Part shown: piece by piece, positions 26,671-30,611 of the stretch
Layout of the letters: each line of letters opens with the position of its first letter
Numbering within the stretch: position 1 is the first letter of the stretch
Origin: Tannerella sp.
Lineage (GTDB): Bacteria; Bacteroidota; Bacteroidia; Bacteroidales; Tannerellaceae
Assembly: GCA_031277235.1 (NCBI GenBank)
Contig: JAITMT010000092.1
Location: forward strand, 1-30,611
DNA: 30,611 nt
Reading direction: 5' to 3'
The notes under the pieces: generated by a model
Seen by the model: only the letters and a program-made list of their open reading frames with translations
What the model was told of the DNA's origin: nothing
Databases searched by the model: none
Position numbers and translations under genes: made by a program

Positions 26671-28122
26671 TCAACCCTTCTCTTTCCGTGCATAGTCAAT
26701 GCGCAGAAAAATAAACAGCAAAATCGTAAATCCCATCAGCGACGAGCCGCCGTAACTGAAAAACGGCAACGGAATGCCGATGACAGGCGTCAGTCCGCTC
26801 ACCATCCCGATATTCACTGCCGCGTGGAAAAAGAAAATGGAAACGACGCCATAGCCGTAAACCCGCCCGAAAGTGGTGGATTGTCGCTCGGCAAGCACAA
26901 TGAGCCGCAACAGAAACAGACCATACACAAGCAAAACAACAAAAGCGCCCGCAAACCCAAATTCCTCGCCTACGGTACAGAAAATGAAGTCGGTATCCTG
27001 TTCCGGCACGTATTTCAGTTTCGTTTGCGTGCCGTTCAGGAAACCTTTTCCCAGGAAACCGCCCGAACCGATGGCAATCTTCGACTGGTTCACGTTGTAG
27101 CCCGCGCCGGCAGGATCGTCTTCAAGCCCCAGCGACACGCGGATTCGCTGCTGCTGATGCGGCTTCATGATATCGTTGAAAACATAATTGACCGAAAACA
27201 TGAAACCGATTGAAAGCAACGCAAACACGACAACCAACACATATTTCCAGATAATATTCCGGATCGAAAACACGATCAAAATCAGGGAGAAAGCAACAAT
27301 CAACCCGATTCCGACCCATACGAAATTGATGTTTATGAAATACCGGCTTATATAGGAGGCTATTATTGCGATTAAAAGCGTGATCGTAAAATATTTAGAC
27401 ATCGTTCGTTCGTTAAAGACAAAACGCAGGATTATCAACATGAGAGCCAATATAATGCCCAACACAATCAATTCGCCCACAGGCGTCATCTCCCACATAA
27501 CTCCCTCGTATCTCAACATGATAATGAAATAAATCGCTGCCAACAAGGCTGTTAGAATCACAAATCCCGACATTCCCTCGCGGTAGAAAACGATGGAAAA
27601 TGCGAGGAAAACAAGCGCCGAACCTGCTTCCCGCTGCAAAATGATGCACAATATCGGTAAGAAAACCAATAGGGCGGCTACGGTAAAATTCCTGAATGTC
27701 AATAACTTAAATTCATACATATTCATCAGTTTTGCCAGGGCGAGCGCGGTCGCAAACTTCGCAAACTCCGCCGGCTGCACGCGAATCGAAGGCGTGATAA
27801 CCAGCCACGAATGGGAACCTTTGATGTCGGGAGCCACGAAAACCGTAACAATCAACAGCAAGATAATCAAACCGTACAGTATAAAGGCTAACGTCTCGAA
27901 GAAATTTTTATCCAGCATCATGATAATGAAGATGATAATCGCCGAAACGCCAATCCAGACCAACTGCATTCCGGAGCGCGTCGAAAGACTGAAAAATTGC
28001 GGATTATCAATATTGTAACTGGCTCCGCAAATGCTGATCCAGCCCATAAAAACCATTAATACATAAAGGATTACGGTTGTCCAATCCAACGATTTCCAGA
28101 TATTCGGCTTGCTATTCGGCAT
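26671..28122 (-). CDS. rodA: RodA, SEDS peptidoglycan glycosyltransferase
   Basis: I start at 28122 (MPNSKPNIWKSLDW, 483 residues) because a GGAGG site lies 5 bases upstream. The frame is open 19 codons further, but that would run into mrdA. It is a multi-pass inner-membrane protein. The SEDS signature regions are visible: WLVITPSIRVQPAEFAKFAT, RIRVSLGLEDDPAGAGYN, QSKIAIGSGGFLGKG and FIFCTVGEEFGFAG, then PVIGIPLPFFSYGGSSLM. RodA polymerises lipid II into glycan strands together with PBP2 for lateral wall growth. It is longer than the roughly 370 residues of E. coli RodA, with extra hydrophobic segments in the middle (about 190-290), as is usual in Bacteroidetes. It follows mrdA after 10 bases. 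Confidence 0.95.
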   Translation of the reverse strand: MPNSKPNIWKSLDWTTVILYVLMVFMGWISICGASYNIDNPQFFSLSTRSGMQLVWIGVSAIIIFIIMMLDKNFFETLAFILYGLIILLLIVTVFVAPDIKGSHSWLVITPSIRVQPAEFAKFATALALAKLMNMYEFKLLTFRNFTVAALLVFLPILCIILQREAGSALVFLAFSIVFYREGMSGFVILTALLAAIYFIIMLRYEGVMWEMTPVGELIVLGIILALMLIILRFVFNERTMSKYFTITLLIAIIASYISRYFININFVWVGIGLIVAFSLILIVFSIRNIIWKYVLVVVFALLSIGFMFSVNYVFNDIMKPHQQQRIRVSLGLEDDPAGAGYNVNQSKIAIGSGGFLGKGFLNGTQTKLKYVPEQDTDFIFCTVGEEFGFAGAFVVLLVYGLFLLRLIVLAERQSTTFGRVYGYGVVSIFFFHAAVNIGMVSGLTPVIGIPLPFFSYGGSSLMGFTILLFIFLRIDYARKEKG

Positions 28123-28127
28123 GAGTC

Positions 28128-28132
28128 CCTCC
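28128..28132 (-). promoter_or_regulatory. Ribosome binding site of rodA
   Basis: On the - strand GGAGG stands 5 bases before the ATG at 28122, directly after the mrdA stop. It decides the rodA start. Strong sites like this are uncommon in Bacteroidetes. Confidence 0.7.
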
Positions 28133-30067
28133 CTACATGATTTGTTCTTCCGAAATTTCTCCTTCCGGCGCCTGTTCATTTTCGCCGTCGGAAGTTTTTT
28201 TCAGCGGATAATTATACGAGCCGGGCAACGTACTCAAACGCTGCATTCTCTCAAAATTCCATTGATCGGCAGCAGGAATTTCGCCGTAAAAAAACTTTTC
28301 CAGCATCAGTTTGGCTATCGGCACGGCAACACTCGCACCGTAACCGCCATTCTGCACATATACGCAAATCGCAACTTTCGGATCGTTCATCGGCGCAAAC
28401 CCAATGCAAGCAGAGTGAGAGCGTCCGTGCGGGTTTTCAGCCGTTCCCGTTTTTCCGCATACTTCAATATCGGGCAACGCCATGCTGGTACAAGTTCCAT
28501 ACATAACGGCAGCCCGCATCCCTTCAACGACAATCTGGTAATATTCAGGGTCGAGACCTGTCCATTTCTTTTCCGAATATTTTTCATCCAATTCCATATC
28601 CTGAACTTGATGAACAACGTGAGGCACAGTAAAATAGCCCCTGTTGGCGACGGTTGCCGCCAAATTGCAGATTTGCAGCGGCGTGGCAGTGATTTCGCCC
28701 TGTCCGATTGCAATCGAAATGATGCTGCTCGAATTCCACCGCTTGTTGTAGGCATTGTCATACGAGTCCTTGTTGGGGATAAAGCCGCGAATCTCTCCCG
28801 GCAAATCCACGCCAAGTTGATAGCCGTATCCCTGCGCCACCATGTAATTTTTCCATACGGTAAATGCCTCCTGAACAGACGGATAGCGCGTTCGACTGTC
28901 CAACATTCCGCGCAATCCCCAGCAAAAGAAAGAGTTGCACGAAGTTGACAGCGCAGGCACCACCGAAACCGGCGAATAATGCGGGTGACATGCCGGACGT
29001 CCGCCCAGATAAGGATAGCCGCCGGCGCACGAATAGGCTGTTTCCTTGGTTATTACGCCTTCCTGCAGAAATATCAATCCCTGCGTCGGCTTGAAAGTGG
29101 AACCGGGCGGATACGAACCCATGATTGACCTGTCCAACAGCGGGTTCAGCGGGTCGTCTTCGAGCATTTTATGATTTTTTCCCCGCTGTTTCCCGACCAG
29201 CAGACCGGGATCGTAGGACGGCGCGGTAACAAGGCACAAAATTTCGCCCGTCGAAGGCTCAATCATCACAATGGCGCCCTGTTTGTTCTGCATCAATTGC
29301 TCGCCGAGTTCCTGCAAATCCATGTCAACGGACAGGGTGATATTTTTGCCCGAAACAGGTGCAACGTCATATTCGCCGTCTTCATACCTGCCCTTGATGC
29401 GCCCCTGGGCATCTCGCAACAGGATTTCGACGCCCTTTTCTCCGCGCAGATATTTTTCGTAGGAACGTTCCACGCCCGACTTGCCCGCGTTGTCGCCCTG
29501 CACGTAGTAATCGTCCTTTTCGATATCGCCCTTATCCACTTCGCGGATGTAGCCCAGCAGGTTGGCTCCGGTCTTGCAGCCGTATTCCCGCAACGGACGA
29601 TTGCGGGTATAAAAGCCCCGAAACTTGAACAGTTTTTCCTGAAAAACGCCAAATTCATCGGCAGACAACTGACTCATAAATACTTGCGGAGTATTGGGCG
29701 AATAACCGGAATTGAGTTTTTTGTTCTTGATCTCCGCAATCCGGGCGTCAAAATATTCCTTATTGATATTCAATGTATTGCAAAAATCAAGCGTATCAAA
29801 CGGCTCTACTTCCCTCATGATCATCATCACATCGTAAGAAGGCTGATTATAAACGAGTAACCTGCCTTTCCGGTCGTAAATCGCTCCGCGCGCGGGATAG
29901 AGCGTCTGCCTCAGAAAAGCGTTACTGTCCGCCGTGATTTTGTAGTCGTCGCTCCATATTTGCAGGAGAAACAGACGAATCAGAAAAACGACAAGCAGCA
30001 ATACGACAGCGCCTGCCACCATATATCGCCGGTTGTAGTTGCCATATCTGTCTTTATTGGTTTCCAT
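28133..30067 (-). CDS. mrdA: Penicillin-binding protein 2, transpeptidase of the elongasome
   Basis: The protein has 644 residues with a single N-terminal membrane anchor (about 14-36, MVAGAVVLLLVVFLIRLFLL). The PBP dimerisation domain starts near RQTLYPARGAIYDRKGRLL and the transpeptidase domain covers about 245-600. Its three motifs are intact: SxxK in YPPGSTFKP (Ser323), SxN in STSCNSFF (Ser376-Cys-Asn378) and KTG in CGKTGTAENPHG (Lys539). It cross-links peptidoglycan and partners RodA. It overlaps mreD by 14 bases and precedes rodA. The tail is acidic and glycine/glutamate-rich (DGENEQAPEGEISEEQ). Confidence 0.95.
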   Translation of the reverse strand: METNKDRYGNYNRRYMVAGAVVLLLVVFLIRLFLLQIWSDDYKITADSNAFLRQTLYPARGAIYDRKGRLLVYNQPSYDVMMIMREVEPFDTLDFCNTLNINKEYFDARIAEIKNKKLNSGYSPNTPQVFMSQLSADEFGVFQEKLFKFRGFYTRNRPLREYGCKTGANLLGYIREVDKGDIEKDDYYVQGDNAGKSGVERSYEKYLRGEKGVEILLRDAQGRIKGRYEDGEYDVAPVSGKNITLSVDMDLQELGEQLMQNKQGAIVMIEPSTGEILCLVTAPSYDPGLLVGKQRGKNHKMLEDDPLNPLLDRSIMGSYPPGSTFKPTQGLIFLQEGVITKETAYSCAGGYPYLGGRPACHPHYSPVSVVPALSTSCNSFFCWGLRGMLDSRTRYPSVQEAFTVWKNYMVAQGYGYQLGVDLPGEIRGFIPNKDSYDNAYNKRWNSSSIISIAIGQGEITATPLQICNLAATVANRGYFTVPHVVHQVQDMELDEKYSEKKWTGLDPEYYQIVVEGMRAAVMYGTCTSMALPDIEVCGKTGTAENPHGRSHSACIGFAPMNDPKVAICVYVQNGGYGASVAVPIAKLMLEKFFYGEIPAADQWNFERMQRLSTLPGSYNYPLKKTSDGENEQAPEGEISEEQIM

Positions 30068-30578
30068 TTCTGCCTGCCTCCGGATTAAATGCTTCGATAA
30101 TACAAATCAACAGCGTGGTGAATAGAATACTCGATAAAATCTTGACAATCAAGAATAAAGGCTGAAAAAAACTGAACGATTCAACGACAAACAGGGTTGT
30201 ATGATGTATCACTGTAATTATCAGGGCATAACGCACAAATTTCGAGAATCCCATCAATCTGTACGAAGGAATACTGTTTTCGGGTATTTCCTTGATTTCT
30301 ACCCAATTGTGAAGTAAAGGCGTACGTACCAGCCCAATCAGGGCGCAAGTCGCCGCGTGAATGCCGAAAGTATTTGAAAACAAGTCAATTACAAGTCCCG
30401 TCAGGAAAGAAACGAAAATCACTCCCGAACGTCCCATGTCCACCGGCAATTTCAGAATCATGTAAATGTAAATGAAGGGCGTAACGAGTCTGAACAGGTG
30501 TATATTATTGAAAATCAGCACTTGCAATAATATAAACACGATAAATCCGACAGAGATGCTTATCCAGGTTCTAATCAT
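30054..30578 (-). CDS. mreD: MreD, rod-shape determining membrane protein
   Basis: The protein has 174 residues with about five membrane segments (SISVGFIVFILLQVLIFNNI, GVIFVSFLTGLVIDLFSNTF, LIVKILSSILFTTLLICI). Length, FGIHAATCALIG and its position before mrdA identify MreD despite the low conservation of this family. It links MreC to the RodA/PBP2 complex in the inner membrane. The start at 30578 is supported by a GGGAGG site 9 bases upstream. Confidence 0.9.
   Translation of the reverse strand: MIRTWISISVGFIVFILLQVLIFNNIHLFRLVTPFIYIYMILKLPVDMGRSGVIFVSFLTGLVIDLFSNTFGIHAATCALIGLVRTPLLHNWVEIKEIPENSIPSYRLMGFSKFVRYALIITVIHHTTLFVVESFSFFQPLFLIVKILSSILFTTLLICIIEAFNPEAGRNGNQ
30077..30081 (-). promoter_or_regulatory. 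Ribosome binding site of mrdA
   Basis: GGAGG on the - strand, 9 bases before the mrdA ATG at 30067. It lies within the mreD coding end. Confidence 0.6.
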
Positions 30579-30611
30579 TTTTCGTCGCCTCCCTTTCTGC
30601 TTCTTCCTGCT
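30571..30611 (-). CDS. mreC: MreC C-terminal end (partial, cut by window edge)
   Basis: Reading from the right edge, one frame gives QEEAEREATKND and a stop TAG at 30573-30571, overlapping the mreD start by 8 bases. The acidic tail and the canonical mreC-mreD order suggest this is the end of mreC. A second frame (GRSRKGGDEK, stop TGA at 30577-30575) is also possible, so the frame is not certain. Confidence 0.5.
   Translation of the reverse strand, partial: QEEAEREATKND
30588..30593 (-). promoter_or_regulatory. Ribosome binding site of mreD
   Basis: GGGAGG on the - strand, 9 bases before the mreD ATG at 30578. Confidence 0.6.

Noticed and set aside
26643..26671. Inverted repeat AATCAAT...ATTGATT after rodA, considered as terminator
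   Set aside because: The stem is only 7 AT-only pairs with a 15-base loop and no T-run directly after it; too weak to call.
29171..29860. Open frame of 229 codons on the + strand opposite mrdA
   Set aside because: It mirrors the coding bias of mrdA, whose catalytic motifs are intact; no protein-like motifs are seen in it. The same applies to 28109-28948.

Overview
The window reads as a chromosomal segment of a Bacteroidetes bacterium, most likely a member of the Bacteroidales. Three things point there. The partial xylanase at the left edge ends in a type IX secretion (Por) sorting domain. Two promoters match the Bacteroidetes form (TTTG, about 20 bases, TAnnTTTG). The carbohydrate genes start without Shine-Dalgarno sites. 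The species cannot be named from the sequence.

Left and middle (2-24395, all + strand): a dense glycan-degradation locus with the enzyme content of a complex-xylan utilisation operon. In order it holds a partial GH10 xylanase, a two-catalytic-module GH43, GH31, GH2 beta-galactosidase, a relic of a second GH31 3' end, a YhcG-type (DUF1016) PD-(D/E)XK nuclease, GH97, an S41 peptidase lipoprotein, a second GH97, a long TlpA-like thioredoxin protein, GH43-CBM6, a toxin-antitoxin pair with its own promoter, a GH43_12-like enzyme, and GH95. No SusC/SusD pair or hybrid two-component regulator is in view. If present they lie left of the window. The inferred scheme is this: GH10 cuts the backbone outside the cell, the GH43 enzymes remove arabinose and xylose, and GH2, GH97, GH31 and GH95 remove D-galactose, alpha-linked sugars and L-fucose or L-galactose decorations.

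From GH2 to the second single-module GH43, every glycosidase is separated from the next by an unrelated accessory gene or module (nuclease, peptidase, thioredoxin protein, toxin-antitoxin). These are visibly AT-richer than the glycosidases where I counted. Two of them end in ATGA overlaps with the following GH97 gene. This interleaving and the GH31 relic at one junction are the most unusual structure here.

Right (24529-30611, all - strand, convergent with the glycan locus): a two-gene unit with its own promoter, encoding a DUF5009/NagX-type membrane protein and a BadF-family sugar kinase. The pair resembles the MurNAc transporter-kinase pair (murT-murK) of Tannerella, but no murQ etherase follows. 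It lies downstream of the rod-shape operon (mreC end)-mreD-mrdA-rodA. The three complete rod-shape genes carry clear GGAGG-type ribosome binding sites, unlike the glycan genes.

No rRNA, tRNA, CRISPR array or complete insertion sequence was seen. No gap without a gene exceeds 300 bases.
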